From contig MEGH01000010.1 in NCBI GenBank assembly GCA_001725415.1, forward strand, positions 51,677-115,676: a stretch of 64,000 nucleotides of DNA. The letters run 5' to 3'. This DNA comes from Pseudonocardia sp. SCN 73-27 (GTDB taxonomy: Bacteria; Actinomycetota; Actinomycetes; Mycobacteriales; Pseudonocardiaceae). Below are positions 16,606 to 30,768 of this stretch, one piece after another; positions within the stretch are counted from its first letter, which is position 1, and every line of letters begins with the position of its first letter. Made by a program: the position numbers and the translations under genes. Below the pieces are notes generated by a model, which saw nothing but the letters and a program-made list of their open reading frames with translations, ran no database searches and was not told the DNA's origin.

Positions 16606-17828
16606 TCACCCGCACCGTCAAGCTGCAGCTCATCGCGCTGCTCGCCGTCACACTGCTCGGCGTCGGCTACGTCGGCTTCCGCTACGCCGGGCTCGGCAAC
16701 GTCTTCGGCGCCACCACCTACCCCGTGACGATGAAGCTCGCCGACTCCGGCGGCATCTTCTCCGGGGCCGACGTCACCTACCGCGGTGTCAGCGTCGGCC
16801 GCGTCGGCGACCTCACCGTCACCGCCGACGGCGTCGACGTCCGGCTCGACATCCGCAGGACCGCGCCCGACATCCCGGCCGACCTGCGCGCCGCCGTCCG
16901 CAACCTCTCCGCGATCGGCGAGCAGTACGTCGACCTCACCCCGCAGACCGCCGGCGGCGCCATGCTCGGGTCCGGCTCGGTCATCCCCGTCGACCGCACG
17001 TCGGTCCCGGTCCCGGTGAACGACCTCGTCGCGAGCCTCGACGACTTCGTCCGCTCCGTGCCGCTCGACTCCCTGCGCACCGTCATCGACCAGCTCGGCA
17101 CCGCCTTCGCCGGCACCGCCCAGCCACTGCACCAGCTGCTCGACTCCTCCAACGAGTTCACGGGCGCCGCCGTGAACGCTCTCCCGCAGACGAAAGCGCT
17201 GCTCGCCGACGGCCGCACCGTCCTCACCACGCAGAACGACATCTCCGGCCAGTTCACCGACTTCAGCCACAACCTCGCGCTGCTCGCCGCCCAGCTGAAG
17301 ACGTCCGACCCCGACCTGCGACGGCTCATCGAAGCCGGACCCGGTGCGGCGCAACAGGTCTCCGCGCTGCTTTCGGAGAACGGAAGCGGGCTCGGCACCG
17401 TCATCGACAACCTGCTGACGGTCAGCCGCGTCGCCGAACCCCGCCAGGCCGGGCTGCGGCAGCTGCTCGTCACCTACCCCGGCGTCGTCGCCAGCGGCTA
17501 CACCGTCGTCCCCGGCGACGGCACCGCCCACCTCGGCCTCGCCGTCAACCTCTTCGACCCCATCGTCTGCGCCAAGGGCTACGAGACCACCCAGCGCCGC
17601 GCAGGCAACGACGTCGCGGAGACCCCCGTCAACGCGAAGGCCTACTGCGCCGAACCGCCCGGCAGCCCCAGCGACGTCCGCGGTGCGCAGAACGTCCCGC
17701 GCGCCTCGACGCCGAAGCCGCCCCCGGGCACCCGCAGCGGCGGCGCCGGCCAGATCCTCCCCGCCGGCTCCGACCCGGACCCGTGGCGCATCCCGCTGAC
17801 CACCCCGGCGCAGATCCTCGAACCCTGA
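16602..17828 (+). CDS. mceF: MceF-type protein
   Basis: The 408-residue protein has an N-terminal membrane anchor (~7-26), an MCE domain (~40-120; GADVTYRGVSVGRVGDL, then LSAIGEQYVDLTPQ) and a helical region. A conserved C-terminal part follows (TYPGVVASGYTVVPGDGTAHLG). It is the last of the six mce genes. GTG 16602 overlaps the mceE stop by 4 bp. The next gene starts 83 bp downstream. Confidence 0.9.
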   Translation: MITRTVKLQLIALLAVTLLGVGYVGFRYAGLGNVFGATTYPVTMKLADSGGIFSGADVTYRGVSVGRVGDLTVTADGVDVRLDIRRTAPDIPADLRAAVRNLSAIGEQYVDLTPQTAGGAMLGSGSVIPVDRTSVPVPVNDLVASLDDFVRSVPLDSLRTVIDQLGTAFAGTAQPLHQLLDSSNEFTGAAVNALPQTKALLADGRTVLTTQNDISGQFTDFSHNLALLAAQLKTSDPDLRRLIEAGPGAAQQVSALLSENGSGLGTVIDNLLTVSRVAEPRQAGLRQLLVTYPGVVASGYTVVPGDGTAHLGLAVNLFDPIVCAKGYETTQRRAGNDVAETPVNAKAYCAEPPGSPSDVRGAQNVPRASTPKPPPGTRSGGAGQILPAGSDPDPWRIPLTTPAQILEP

Positions 17829-17911
17829 CCAGCGATGATCCCTGGACCCGTGCTCAACAGAGTGAACGCAGTCCCCGATGGCCGGCTCCCCGCCGCCGGA
17901 TGGAGTGCCCG

Positions 17912-18487
17912 ATGACGACGCACGCCCCGGAACGACCCGACACCTCCGCCTCGGACTCCGGTGGTCACACGGCCGCCGCGGTGCCCTCGTCCGGGCTCCG
18001 CCGCGGGCTCTCGATCGCCGTGGCCGTCGGTGCCGTCCTCGTGCTCGTCACCGGGGTGCTGTGGATCGTCGCCGCCACCAGCGGCAGCACCCGCCTCGCC
18101 GACGACCGCGACGCCGCGCTCGTCGCCGCCCGGCAGGCCGCCACCACGGTCACGTCCGTCGACAAGAACGACGCCGACGCCACCCTCGCCCGGTGGGAGT
18201 CCGTCGCCGCCGACGCCCAGCTCGACGAGTTCCGCACCAGCCACGACCAGTACGCGCAGATGATCGGGCAGTTCCCGGCGAGCGCGCACGGCACCGTCAC
18301 CGACGCGGCCGTCGGTGAGCTCGACGAACGGGCCGGCACGGCGCGCGTCATCGTCGGAATGGACGTCGCCCTCGACGACGGCGGCAAGACCCCGCCCACC
18401 CGGCAGCGCCTCCAGATGCAGATGAAGCGCACCGACGACGGCTGGAAGGTCGTCAAGATCGCCCCGGTCGGCGGCGCGACCGGCTGA
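17912..18487 (+). CDS. Mce-associated membrane protein
   Basis: The 191-residue protein has a hydrophilic N-terminus, one membrane helix (~35-57; SIAVAVGAVLVLVTGVLWIVAA) and a periplasm-side domain resembling Mce-associated (Mas) proteins, with a fold like SnoaL/NTF2 (ends MKRTDDGWKVVKIAPV). ATG 17912 has TGGAG 6 nt upstream. These proteins are thought to stabilise Mce complexes. It lies directly after mceF and is probably in the same transcript. Confidence 0.8.
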   Translation: MTTHAPERPDTSASDSGGHTAAAVPSSGLRRGLSIAVAVGAVLVLVTGVLWIVAATSGSTRLADDRDAALVAARQAATTVTSVDKNDADATLARWESVAADAQLDEFRTSHDQYAQMIGQFPASAHGTVTDAAVGELDERAGTARVIVGMDVALDDGGKTPPTRQRLQMQMKRTDDGWKVVKIAPVGGATG

Positions 18488-18547
18488 GCCCGGTCCCGCG
18501 ATCCGCCCCGGTCCCCGAGGTCGACCGACTCCCAGGAGGTCACCGAC

Positions 18548-19438
18548 ATGCCCCCGACCCACCGCCGCCGCCCCGCCGGCATACGCGCCCCCCGCGTCGC
18601 GGGCCGCGTCCCCGCGGGCACCACCCCTCGCCCCGCCGACGACCGGGGCCCCGAGCCCGTCACCACCGAGACGCTCGCCTCCGAGGCCGACGTCGAGCCC
18701 ACCCGCACCGCCCCGACCCGCCGGCGCTCGCGCCCCCGCGGGGTCGCCGCGGTCGTCCCGGCCCGTGCGCGCCGCCCCGAGGCCGTCGACGAGGTGGAGG
18801 AGCCCTCGGAGGAGCCCTCGGAAGAGATCGACGTGCCGGAGGACTCGGCGGAGGTCGAGGCCGGCGAGGTCGCGGGGCAGGACGAGCCCCGGAAGGGCTC
18901 GCTGCTCGACCGACTGCCCGTCGCCACCACGCGGAAGGCGACGGCGCTGGTCGCGGCGGTGGCGGTCGTGCTGCTCGCCGCCGCGGTGTTCATGGGCGTC
19001 TCCTGGTGGCGCACCGCGCACTCGCCCGCGGCCGAGAACGCCGCGCTCGTCGACGTCGCCACCACCGCCCAGGTGTCCCAGCAGCTCGGCGACGCGGTGA
19101 AGAAGGTCTACTCGTTCGACTACACCCGGCTCGACCAGAACGAGAAGGCCGCCCGCGACGTCATCACCCCCGACTTCCAGGCCGACTACGACAAGCTGTT
19201 CGAGCAGGTCCGGAACCTCGGCACGCAGCAGCAGGCCGTCGTGACCGCCACGATCTCCCAGATCGCGGTCCGCGAGATCCACGGTGACACCGCGACCGCG
19301 GTCGTGTTCGTCGACCAGCAGGCCACCAAGGCCGCCTCGACCGACGGCCAGACCCAGGCGGCGTCCGCGGGCCGGCTGACCGTCACGGGCAAGCTGGTCG
19401 ACGGCGTCTGGAAGATCGCGGACGTGCAGGTCCTGTAG
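18548..19438 (+). CDS. Mce-associated membrane protein with disordered charged N-terminus
   Basis: The 296-residue protein has a ~130-residue disordered N-terminus: Arg/Pro-rich, then an acidic stretch with a near-repeat EEPSEEPSEE. A membrane helix follows (~138-158) and then an extracytoplasmic Mas-like domain ending VTGKLVDGVWKIADVQVL. The ATG has a perfect ribosome binding site AGGAGGTCAC 4 nt upstream. It is the last gene before a 40-nt palindrome and is likely the operon end. Confidence 0.8.
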   Translation: MPPTHRRRPAGIRAPRVAGRVPAGTTPRPADDRGPEPVTTETLASEADVEPTRTAPTRRRSRPRGVAAVVPARARRPEAVDEVEEPSEEPSEEIDVPEDSAEVEAGEVAGQDEPRKGSLLDRLPVATTRKATALVAAVAVVLLAAAVFMGVSWWRTAHSPAAENAALVDVATTAQVSQQLGDAVKKVYSFDYTRLDQNEKAARDVITPDFQADYDKLFEQVRNLGTQQQAVVTATISQIAVREIHGDTATAVVFVDQQATKAASTDGQTQAASAGRLTVTGKLVDGVWKIADVQVL

Positions 19439-19444
19439 GACGTT

Positions 19445-19484
19445 GTGAGCGGTAGTGATCGCCATGGCGACCACTACCGCTCAC
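19445..19484. terminator. Near-perfect 40-nt palindrome ending the mce operon
   Basis: GTGAGCGGTAGTG (19445-19457) pairs exactly with CACTACCGCTCAC (19472-19484). The interior TCGCCATGGCGA is itself palindromic, leaving one A/C mismatch pair. It begins 7 nt after the last mce-associated stop codon. It could act as a rho-independent terminator lacking a T-run, or be a dispersed repeat; no other copy was noticed in the window. Confidence 0.7.
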
Positions 19485-19557
19485 GACCGTGCTCGCGCAG
19501 TCCCGAGCGGGTACCCCGCTCTCCGCGGCCTGCGGCCGGGCGCGTACCCTCGACGAC

Positions 19558-19771
19558 GGTTCCACCGAAGACCGCAGGTCTGCGGGTCCGGGGCGAGTGT
19601 CCCGGAGCCGTACGAAGGTCCCGTGCACACGGGCGGCCCGCGCAGGAGGACGAGGTTCCCGGGCCGCAATCGTGTGCCCCTACGCCCCGTGCGCTCCTGC
19701 GCCGGGGCGTTCGTCGTTTCCTCGGGAGTCGGAGGCGGTGGATCGCACCGACACCGAGAGGAGGCACAGGG
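19558..19771 (+). promoter_or_regulatory. L10 leader of the rplJ-rplL operon
   Basis: The region contains CCGAAGACCGCAGGT, matching the L10(L12)4-binding core remembered from actinobacterial rplJ leaders. Further on, ACGCCCCG (19682-19689) pairs with CGGGGCGT (19703-19710), followed by TCGTCGTTTCC, a terminator-like attenuator. Known L10 leaders mediate feedback by the L10-L12 complex. A possible -10 (TACCCT, 19545-19550) lies just upstream but has no good -35. Confidence 0.75.
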
Positions 19772-20344
19772 ATGGCCCGACCCGACAAGGTCGAGGCGGT
19801 CGACGAGATCGCCAACCGGTTCCGGGGCGCGACCGCCTCGGTGGTCACCGAGTACCGCGGCCTCACCACGGCCCAGCTCACCGAGCTGCGCCGCTCGCTC
19901 GGCCCGGACGCCACGTACCGCGTTGCCAAGAACACCCTGGTGAAGCGGGCGGCCGAGGACGCAGGCGTCGAGGGTCTCGACGCGCTGCTGACCGGCCCGA
20001 CGGCCATCGCCTTCGTCAAGGGCGAGCCCGTCGACGCGGCCAAGGCGCTGCGCGACTTCGCCAAGGCGAACCAGGGCATGGTCATCAAGGGCGGCTTCAT
20101 GGACGGTCGCCCGCTGACCGTCGCCGAGGTCAACCAGCTGGCCGACCTGGAGTCCCGTGAGGTCCTGCTGGCCAAGCTGGCCGGCGCGATGAAGGGCAAC
20201 CTGGCGAAGGCCGCCGGCCTGTTCGCGGCGCCCGCGTCGCAGGTCGCGCGTCTCGCGCAGGCCCTGGCCGACAAGCGTGCCGAGGGTGGGGACGCCCCCG
20301 CCGCCGAGGCCGCGAGCGAGTCCGACGCCGAGGCGTCCGAGTAA
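19772..20344 (+). CDS. rplJ: 50S ribosomal protein L10
   Basis: The 190-residue L10 is the base of the ribosomal stalk; it binds 23S rRNA and anchors L7/L12 dimers. Sequence [34 protein letters not shown] and [12 protein letters not shown] are standard. The acidic tail after ~170 is common in actinobacteria. ATG 19772 has GAGAGGAGGCAC upstream. The usual rplK-rplA neighbours are absent; an mce operon lies upstream instead. Confidence 0.96.
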   Translation: MARPDKVEAVDEIANRFRGATASVVTEYRGLTTAQLTELRRSLGPDATYRVAKNTLVKRAAEDAGVEGLDALLTGPTAIAFVKGEPVDAAKALRDFAKANQGMVIKGGFMDGRPLTVAEVNQLADLESREVLLAKLAGAMKGNLAKAAGLFAAPASQVARLAQALADKRAEGGDAPAAEAASESDAEASE

Positions 20345-20406
20345 CTCGGTGACCGGCGAGAGCCGATCACCCCACCCGAAGCTGTAACCGAGAAAGAGAG
20401 CCGACA

Positions 20407-20799
20407 ATGGCGAAGCTGTCCACCGACGACCTGCTCGACGCGTTCAAGGAGCTCACGCTCATCGAGCTGTCGGAGTTCGTCAAGAAGTTCGAGGAGACCT
20501 TCGAGGTCACCGCCGCCGCCCCCGTCGCCGTGGCCGCTGCCGGTCCCGCTGCCGGTGGCGCCCCCGCCGAGGCCGAGGCCGAGAAGGACGAGTTCAACGT
20601 CGTCCTCGACGCCGCCGGTGACAAGAAGATCCAGGTCATCAAGGTCGTCCGCGAGCTCGTCTCGGGCCTGGGCCTGAAGGAGGCCAAGGACCTCGTCGAG
20701 TCGGCCCCGAAGCCGATCCTCGAGGGTGTCGCCAAGGACGCGGCCGAGGCCGCCAAGGCGAAGCTCGAGGAGGCCGGCGCGAAGGTCAGCCTGAGCTGA
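20407..20799 (+). CDS. rplL: 50S ribosomal protein L7/L12
   Basis: The 130-residue stalk protein has an N-terminal dimerisation domain (~1-35), an Ala/Pro/Gly hinge and a C-terminal factor-binding domain ([20 protein letters not shown]). It recruits elongation-factor GTPases. It is 62 bp downstream of rplJ, preceded by GAGAAAGAGAG, and followed by a strong terminator. Confidence 0.97.
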   Translation: MAKLSTDDLLDAFKELTLIELSEFVKKFEETFEVTAAAPVAVAAAGPAAGGAPAEAEAEKDEFNVVLDAAGDKKIQVIKVVRELVSGLGLKEAKDLVESAPKPILEGVAKDAAEAAKAKLEEAGAKVSLS

Positions 20800-20817
20800 C
20801 GTCGTACCGCTTCACAA

Positions 20818-20854
20818 CCGAAGGGCGGCACCGGGTTCCGGTGCCGCCCTTCGG
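20818..20854. terminator. Bidirectional terminator between rplL and the convergent ligase gene
   Basis: CCGAAGGGCGGCACCGG (20818-20834) and CCGGTGCCGCCCTTCGG (20838-20854) form a perfect 17-bp stem with a 3-nt loop. It lies between two converging stop codons and can serve both strands. Confidence 0.9.
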
Positions 20855-20878
20855 CGTTCGTGGCGTCGGGGGAGGGGC

Positions 20879-22555
20879 TCAGCGCCCGCGCAGCTCCCGG
20901 CGCAGCAGCTTGCCCGACGCGGTCTTGGGGATCTCGTCGAGCACCTCGACCTGGCGCGGGTACTTGTAGGCGGCCATGCGCCCCTTGGCGAACGCGATGA
21001 GCTCGGCGGGGGTGACGTCGTGGCCGGGGCGCAGGCTCACGAACGCCTTGACGGTCTCGCCGCGGTACTCGTCGGGCACGCCGACGACGGCGGCCTCCCG
21101 GACGGCCTCGTGCTCGTAGAGGACGTCCTCGACCTCGCGGGGCCACACCTTGTACCCGCCCGCGTTGATCTGGTCCTTCTTGCGGTCGACGATGTAGAAC
21201 CAGCCCTGGTCGTCCATGTAGCCGACGTCGCCGGTGCGCAGCTCGCCGTCCGGGAACGTCTTCGCCGTCTCATCGGGCTTGTTCCAGTACCCGGGGACGA
21301 CCTGGGGCCCGCGGATCGCGATCTCGCCGACCTCGCCGGGCGCCAGCTCCTGCCCGTCGTCGCCGACGATGCGGGAGTCGGTGTCGAACCAGGGGAGCCC
21401 GACCGAGAGGGCCCCGGACGTCTCGTCGACGGGAGCGGTCGCGCCGCGGGGGACGGCATGGCTGGGGGAAGTGGTCTCGGTGAGGCCGTAGATGTTGTGG
21501 ATGTAGCGGCCGTACTGGCGCTGGAAGGCCTCGACCGTCGACGGCGGGATGGGCGCCCCGCCGGACCACAGCTTCGTCATCGAGGAGAAGTCGTCGGCGG
21601 TGGCGCCGTCGACGTTCATGAGCGCGATGTAGACGGTGATGGACGCGACGGTGAAGGTGGGCCGGTGCTCGCGGACGGCGTCGACGGCCACGCCGGGTTC
21701 GAAGCGGTGGAACAGCACGAGCGGGGCACCGGTGAGCATGGAGAGCGCGATTCCGGCGACGAGCCCGGTGATGTGGAACAGCGGCGCGACGCCGTAGACG
21801 ACGTCTCTCGGGCCGATGGAGCACCAGTGCCGGAAGGCCTCGGCGTTGAACGTCATGTTGCCGTGGCCGTTCATGGCGCCCTTGGGCGGGCCGGTGGTGC
21901 CGGAGGTGTAGGTGAGCATCGCGACGTCGTCGGAGGCGAGCGTGACGGGCGGCGGGGTGGTGCCGCGGAAGCGCTCGAGCAGCTCGGCCATGTCCACGAC
22001 GGACACTCCCGCGGGGGCGGTCTGCTCCTTCGCGGGGATGCGGGTGACGCCGGAGAAGAGGCGGGAATCGTTGCGGGACTGGTACTCCAGCTCCGAGGTG
22101 GTGACGACGGTGCGCACCGGGGTGCGCTCGACCACCGACGCGGCGACGTCGCGGTAGAGCGACTCCAGCGTCACCAGGACGGTGGATCCGGAGTCGTTGA
22201 GCAGGAGCTCGACCTCGCGTTCGCGGTTCATCGGGTTGACCGAGACGGCGATACCCCCGGCCTTCCAGATGCCGACGAGCCCGATCACGAACTGGGGCAC
22301 GTTCTGCAGGTAGAGGGCGACGCGGCCGCCGCGTTCGAGGCCGGCGTCGAGCAGGGCGGAGGCGAAGGCGTCGGAGAGGGTGTCGACGTCGCGGCGGGTG
22401 AGGCTGCCGTCGAAGTAGTGGATCGCGACGCCGTCGGGGTCGGCCTCGACGCCTCCGCGGAACATGCTCAGCGCGTCGGGGTACGCGGCCGTGACCGTGT
22501 CGGGTTTCCCCGCCTCGTAGAGCGCGGTCCACGGCTTGTCGGCGTACGCGGTCAT
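20879..22555 (-). CDS. Long-chain acyl-CoA ligase (AMP-forming, FadD-like)
   Basis: The 558-residue adenylate-forming enzyme should activate a fatty or carboxylic acid to its CoA ester. The core motif LTYTSGTTGPPKGAM (P-loop), YGLTETTSPSH, GELRTGDVGYMD and the C-terminal catalytic-lysine region PKTASGKLLRREL are all intact. ATG 22555 is selected by AAGGAG 6-7 nt upstream. It is the only gene between rplL and rpoB and is on the opposite strand. Chain length is not predictable; lipid or steroid side-chain acids are possible given the nearby mce operon. Confidence 0.88.
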   Translation of the reverse strand: MTAYADKPWTALYEAGKPDTVTAAYPDALSMFRGGVEADPDGVAIHYFDGSLTRRDVDTLSDAFASALLDAGLERGGRVALYLQNVPQFVIGLVGIWKAGGIAVSVNPMNREREVELLLNDSGSTVLVTLESLYRDVAASVVERTPVRTVVTTSELEYQSRNDSRLFSGVTRIPAKEQTAPAGVSVVDMAELLERFRGTTPPPVTLASDDVAMLTYTSGTTGPPKGAMNGHGNMTFNAEAFRHWCSIGPRDVVYGVAPLFHITGLVAGIALSMLTGAPLVLFHRFEPGVAVDAVREHRPTFTVASITVYIALMNVDGATADDFSSMTKLWSGGAPIPPSTVEAFQRQYGRYIHNIYGLTETTSPSHAVPRGATAPVDETSGALSVGLPWFDTDSRIVGDDGQELAPGEVGEIAIRGPQVVPGYWNKPDETAKTFPDGELRTGDVGYMDDQGWFYIVDRKKDQINAGGYKVWPREVEDVLYEHEAVREAAVVGVPDEYRGETVKAFVSLRPGHDVTPAELIAFAKGRMAAYKYPRQVEVLDEIPKTASGKLLRRELRGR

Positions 22556-22890
22556 CGGGCTCCTTCGCACTCGGCGGCGACCACGGTGGCGCCGTCCCGG
22601 GCGGCTGATGCACCTGCATCGGGCCGTCGCGGCCGATCGTCAGGTGCCCCTGTTCCCGTGTCAAGGTGGGCACCGTCGCGCTGCGTGACCGTGGCGGGGC
22701 CGCGGCGTACGGGGGTACCGCCCGTCGTTCGGACGAGCGGTCGGAGCGTGGAGGGGGCCGACCCGTCGGGCGGTCGCCGGGCCTCCGCGAGGGGTTGTCG
22801 CAGGCCGGGAGGCTGCAGTCCGGCGCACCGCTCGACGGGGGCGCTTGCCGGTCGTCCGCCGAAACAGACCACTTACCGACGGGTAGAGCC

Positions 22891-22919
22891 TTGACTCGGT
22901 GCGCCTGTCAGGTCACTCT
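22891..22919 (+). promoter_or_regulatory. Candidate upstream rpoB promoter
   Basis: TTGACT (22891-22896), 17-bp spacer, CACTCT (22914-22919). The -35 is good and the -10 is weak; housekeeping sigma type. Confidence 0.4.
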
Positions 22920-22962
22920 TAGGTCTCGATGGTTCCCTAGCCGAGAGGCTCGGATACCCATC

Positions 22963-22991
22963 TCGACAGCGGCTGCGTTTGCGGCTAGACT
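22963..22991 (+). promoter_or_regulatory. Candidate main rpoB promoter
   Basis: TCGACA (22963-22968), 17-bp spacer, TAGACT (22986-22991). This closely matches housekeeping sigma promoters and gives a ~245-nt leader before rpoB. Confidence 0.65.
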
Positions 22992-23240
22992 GCTTCTTTG
23001 CGCTGCCTCCGCCCAGGTGACGTGTGCGCGCTGTCGAGAGTCTCCCCGATCGGGGCTGGTTCCGGCCGCGGACTCGGAACCTGGTCAGAGGCGACGCGTC
23101 GACAATAGACGGCGTCCATCGATCCTCGACCAGCCCGACGATCGCCTGTCCGGACCTCCCGCCCGGACGGGACGAGCAGACGGTAGCGCCTGAGGGTCGG
23201 TGTACGCCAGACGAGAGCGTAGTTCTCGGAAGGACGCATC

Positions 23241-26200
23241 TTGGCTGTCTCCCGCGCCACCGTGACCACTGCGACCCCCGGCTCCGCCGTCTCGGCAAAC
23301 CCGAGTTTCCCGGGTGCGCCGACCCGGGTGTCGTTCGCGAAGATCCGCGAACCGCTCGAGGTGCCCGACCTCCTCGACCTCCAGATCCAGTCGTTCGAAT
23401 GGCTGATCGGGAGCGAGAACTGGTTCCAGCGTCGTATCGACGCCGGTGACGAGAGCCCTGTCGGTGGTCTCGAGGAGATCCTCACGGAGATCTCTCCGAT
23501 CGAGGACTTCTCCGGCTCCATGTCCCTGTCGTTCTCGGACCCGCGCTTCGACGAGGTCAAGGCCTCCGTCGAGGAGTGCCGCGACAAGGACATGACCTAC
23601 GGCGCCCCGCTGTTCGTCACCGCGGAGTTCACCAACAACACCACCGGCGAGATCAAGAGCCAGACGGTGTTCATGGGTGACTTCCCCGTGATGACCGACA
23701 AGGGCACGTTCATCATCAATGGCACCGAGCGCGTCGTCGTGTCGCAGCTCGTGCGTTCGCCCGGCGTGTACTTCGACCACGCCATCGACAAGACCACCGA
23801 GAAGGACGTCTACTCGGTCAAGATCATCCCGAGCCGCGGGGCGTGGCTCGAGTTCGATGTCGACAAGCGCGACACGGTCGGTGTCCGCATCGACCGCAAG
23901 CGCCGGCAGCCGGTCACGGTGCTGCTGAAGGCGCTGGGCTGGACCAACGAGCAGATCCAGGAGCGTTTCGGGTTCTCCGAGACGATCATGGCGACGTTGG
24001 AGAAGGACCACACCGCCGGGCAGGACGAGGCGCTGCTCGACATCTACCGCAAGCTGCGTCCGGGTGAGCCGCCCACGCGGGAGAGCGCGCAGACCCTCCT
24101 GGAGAACCTGTTCTTCAAGGACAAGCGCTACGACCTGGCCAAGGTCGGCCGCTACAAGGCCAACAAGAAGCTGGGCCTGGCCATCGAGAACTCGGTCGGC
24201 ACGCTGACCGAGGAGGACATCGCCACGACCATCGAGTACCTCGTCCGGCTGCACGCCGGCGAGACCTCGATGCCCGGCGGCGGCACCGGTGCGGCCGGCA
24301 TCCCCGGGGAGACCGTCCCCGTCGAGACCGACGACATCGACCACTTCGGCAACCGTCGCCTGCGCACCGTCGGCGAGCTCATCCAGAACCAGGTCCGTGT
24401 CGGCCTGTCCCGGATGGAGCGCGTCGTCCGCGAGCGCATGACGACGCAGGACGTCGAGGCGATCACGCCGCAGACCCTGATCAACATCCGGCCCGTCGTG
24501 GCCGCGATCAAGGAGTTCTTCGGCACCTCCCAGCTGTCGCAGTTCATGGACCAGCACAACCCGCTGGCCGGTCTGACGCACAAGCGGCGTCTGTCCGCGC
24601 TGGGCCCGGGTGGTCTGTCCCGTGAGCGGGCAGGCTTCGAGGTCCGCGACGTGCACCCGTCGCACTACGGCCGCATGTGCCCGATCGAGACCCCTGAAGG
24701 CCCGAACATCGGCCTGATCGGCTCGCTCTCGACGTTCGCGCAGGTCAACCCGTTCGGCTTCATCCAGACCCCGTACCGCAAGGTCGTCGACGGTGTCGTG
24801 ACGGAGCAGATCGACTACCTGACCGCCGACGAGGAGGACCGCTACGTCGTCGCGCAGGCCAACGCGCCGCTCAACGACGACGGCTCCTTCACCGAGGAGC
24901 GCGTCCTGGTGCGCCGCAAGGGTGGCGAGGTCGACTACATCACCCCGGCCGGCGTCGAGTACATCGACGTCTCGCCGCGCCAGATGGTGTCGGTCGCGAC
25001 GGCCCTGATCCCGTTCCTCGAGCACGACGACGCGAACCGCGCCCTCATGGGCGCGAACATGCAGCGTCAGTCGGTCCCGCTGCTGCGCAGCGAGTCCCCG
25101 CTCGTCGGTACGGGCATGGAGCTGCGTGCCGCGGTCGACGCGGGCGACGTGCTCGTGGCCGAGAAGGCCGGTGTGGTCGAGGAGCTGTGCGCCGACTACA
25201 TCACCGTCATGGCCGACGAGGGCACCCGCCAGACCTACCGCCTCAACAAGTTCCGGCGGTCGAACCAGGGCACCTGCAACAACCAGAAGCCCATCGTCGA
25301 CGAGGGGCAGCGGGTCGAGGTCGGGCAGGTCCTGGCCGACGGTCCGTGCACCGAGAACGGCGAGATGGCGCTCGGCAAGAACCTCCTCGTGGCGATCATG
25401 CCGTGGGAGGGTCACAACTACGAGGACGCGATCATCCTCTCGCAGCGCCTGGTGCAGGACGACGTCTTGACGTCGATCCACATCGAGGAGCACGAGATCG
25501 ACGCCCGCGACACCAAGCTGGGCGCCGAGGAGATCACCCGGGACATCCCGAACGTCTCCGAGGAGGTCCTGGCCGACCTCGACGAGCGCGGCATCATCCG
25601 GATCGGCGCCGAGGTCCAGCCCGGCGACATCCTGGTCGGCAAGGTCACGCCCAAGGGCGAGACGGAGCTGACCCCGGAGGAGCGCCTGCTCCGTGCGATC
25701 TTCGGCGAGAAGGCGCGCGAGGTGCGCGACACGTCGCTGAAGGTGCCGCACGGCGAGAACGGCAAGGTCATCGGCATCCGGGTCTTCTCCCGCGACGACG
25801 ACGACGAGCTCGCCCCGGGCGTCAACGAGCTGGTCCGGGTCTACGTCGCCCAGAAGCGCAAGATCCAGGACGGCGACAAGCTCGCCGGTCGCCACGGCAA
25901 CAAGGGCGTCATCGGCAAGATCCTCCCCGCCGAGGACATGCCCTTCCTGCCCGACGGCACGCCTGTCGACATCATTCTCAACACCCACGGTGTCCCGCGT
26001 CGTATGAACATCGGCCAGGTCCTGGAGACCCACCTCGGGTGGATCGCCAAGTCCGGGTGGGAGATCGAGGGCAAGCCGGAGTGGGCGTCGAAGATGCCCG
26101 AGGAGCTCTACTCCGTCGCGCCGAACACGAACACGGCCACGCCGGTGTTCGACGGTGCGAAGGAGCAGGAGATCACCGGTCTGCTCGCGTCGACGCTGCC

Positions 26201-26768
26201 GAACCGCGACGGCGACCGCATGGTCGGCCCGGACGGCAAGGCCCAGCTGCTCGACGGGCGTTCCGGCGAGCCGTACCCGTTCCCGGTCGCGGTCGGCTAC
26301 ATGTACATCCTGAAGCTCGCGCACCTGGTGGACGACAAGATCCACGCGCGTTCCACGGGTCCGTACTCGATGATCACCCAGCAGCCGCTCGGCGGTAAGG
26401 CCCAGTTCGGTGGCCAGCGCTTCGGTGAGATGGAGTGCTGGGCGATGCAGGCCTACGGCGCGGCATACACGCTGCAGGAGCTGCTCACCATCAAGTCCGA
26501 CGACGTGGTGGGCCGGGTCAAGGTCTACGAGGCCATCGTCAAGGGGGAGAACATCCCCGAGCCGGGCATCCCGGAGTCGTTCAAGGTGCTGCTGAAGGAG
26601 CTTCAGTCGCTGTGCCTGAACGTCGAGGTGCTGTCCAGCGACGGTGCGGCCATCGAGATGCGCGACACCGACGACGAGGACCTCGAGCGGGCCGCGGCGA
26701 ACCTGGGCATCAACCTGTCCAGCCGTCCGGGCTCCGACTCGATGACCGTCGACGACGTCGTCAACTGA
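23241..26768 (+). CDS. rpoB: RNA polymerase beta subunit
   Basis: The 1175-residue beta subunit is full length for actinobacteria. The rifampicin-binding region (residues ~428-460: [20 protein letters not shown], then [11 protein letters not shown]) has the sensitive-type residues. [14 protein letters not shown] (basic catalytic region) and the C-terminal [18 protein letters not shown] clamp segment are intact. The start is TTG 23241 with GGAAGGA 6 nt upstream, the usual N-terminal extent for the family. rpoC follows after 43 bp. Confidence 0.98.
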   Translation: MAVSRATVTTATPGSAVSANPSFPGAPTRVSFAKIREPLEVPDLLDLQIQSFEWLIGSENWFQRRIDAGDESPVGGLEEILTEISPIEDFSGSMSLSFSDPRFDEVKASVEECRDKDMTYGAPLFVTAEFTNNTTGEIKSQTVFMGDFPVMTDKGTFIINGTERVVVSQLVRSPGVYFDHAIDKTTEKDVYSVKIIPSRGAWLEFDVDKRDTVGVRIDRKRRQPVTVLLKALGWTNEQIQERFGFSETIMATLEKDHTAGQDEALLDIYRKLRPGEPPTRESAQTLLENLFFKDKRYDLAKVGRYKANKKLGLAIENSVGTLTEEDIATTIEYLVRLHAGETSMPGGGTGAAGIPGETVPVETDDIDHFGNRRLRTVGELIQNQVRVGLSRMERVVRERMTTQDVEAITPQTLINIRPVVAAIKEFFGTSQLSQFMDQHNPLAGLTHKRRLSALGPGGLSRERAGFEVRDVHPSHYGRMCPIETPEGPNIGLIGSLSTFAQVNPFGFIQTPYRKVVDGVVTEQIDYLTADEEDRYVVAQANAPLNDDGSFTEERVLVRRKGGEVDYITPAGVEYIDVSPRQMVSVATALIPFLEHDDANRALMGANMQRQSVPLLRSESPLVGTGMELRAAVDAGDVLVAEKAGVVEELCADYITVMADEGTRQTYRLNKFRRSNQGTCNNQKPIVDEGQRVEVGQVLADGPCTENGEMALGKNLLVAIMPWEGHNYEDAIILSQRLVQDDVLTSIHIEEHEIDARDTKLGAEEITRDIPNVSEEVLADLDERGIIRIGAEVQPGDILVGKVTPKGETELTPEERLLRAIFGEKAREVRDTSLKVPHGENGKVIGIRVFSRDDDDELAPGVNELVRVYVAQKRKIQDGDKLAGRHGNKGVIGKILPAEDMPFLPDGTPVDIILNTHGVPRRMNIGQVLETHLGWIAKSGWEIEGKPEWASKMPEELYSVAPNTNTATPVFDGAKEQEITGLLASTLPNRDGDRMVGPDGKAQLLDGRSGEPYPFPVAVGYMYILKLAHLVDDKIHARSTGPYSMITQQPLGGKAQFGGQRFGEMECWAMQAYGAAYTLQELLTIKSDDVVGRVKVYEAIVKGENIPEPGIPESFKVLLKELQSLCLNVEVLSSDGAAIEMRDTDDEDLERAAANLGINLSSRPGSDSMTVDDVVN

Positions 26769-26811
26769 CCCTGCCCAGAGCCGAGTAACGAAGGAACAGA
26801 GGACTCACATA

Positions 26812-30714
<3,903 letters not shown>

Positions 30715-30768
30715 GAGGAAGCGTGACGGGGCCTGCGACGGCGGGCCCCGCCCCGAGGACGGTCCCGG

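Larger units (their letters stand above)
22571..23240 (+). promoter_or_regulatory. Long rpoB upstream region
   Basis: This 670-bp gap carries no convincing gene. It holds two rpoB promoter candidates (listed separately) and a ~245-nt untranslated leader. The rpoB ribosome binding site GGAAGGA lies at 23228-23234. Confidence 0.7.

Noticed and set aside
23085-26345. 1086-codon minus-strand reading frame opposite rpoB
   Set aside because: It lies wholly antisense to rpoB and has the Arg/Val/Leu/Asp-rich composition typical of shadow frames in high-GC DNA, with no domain.
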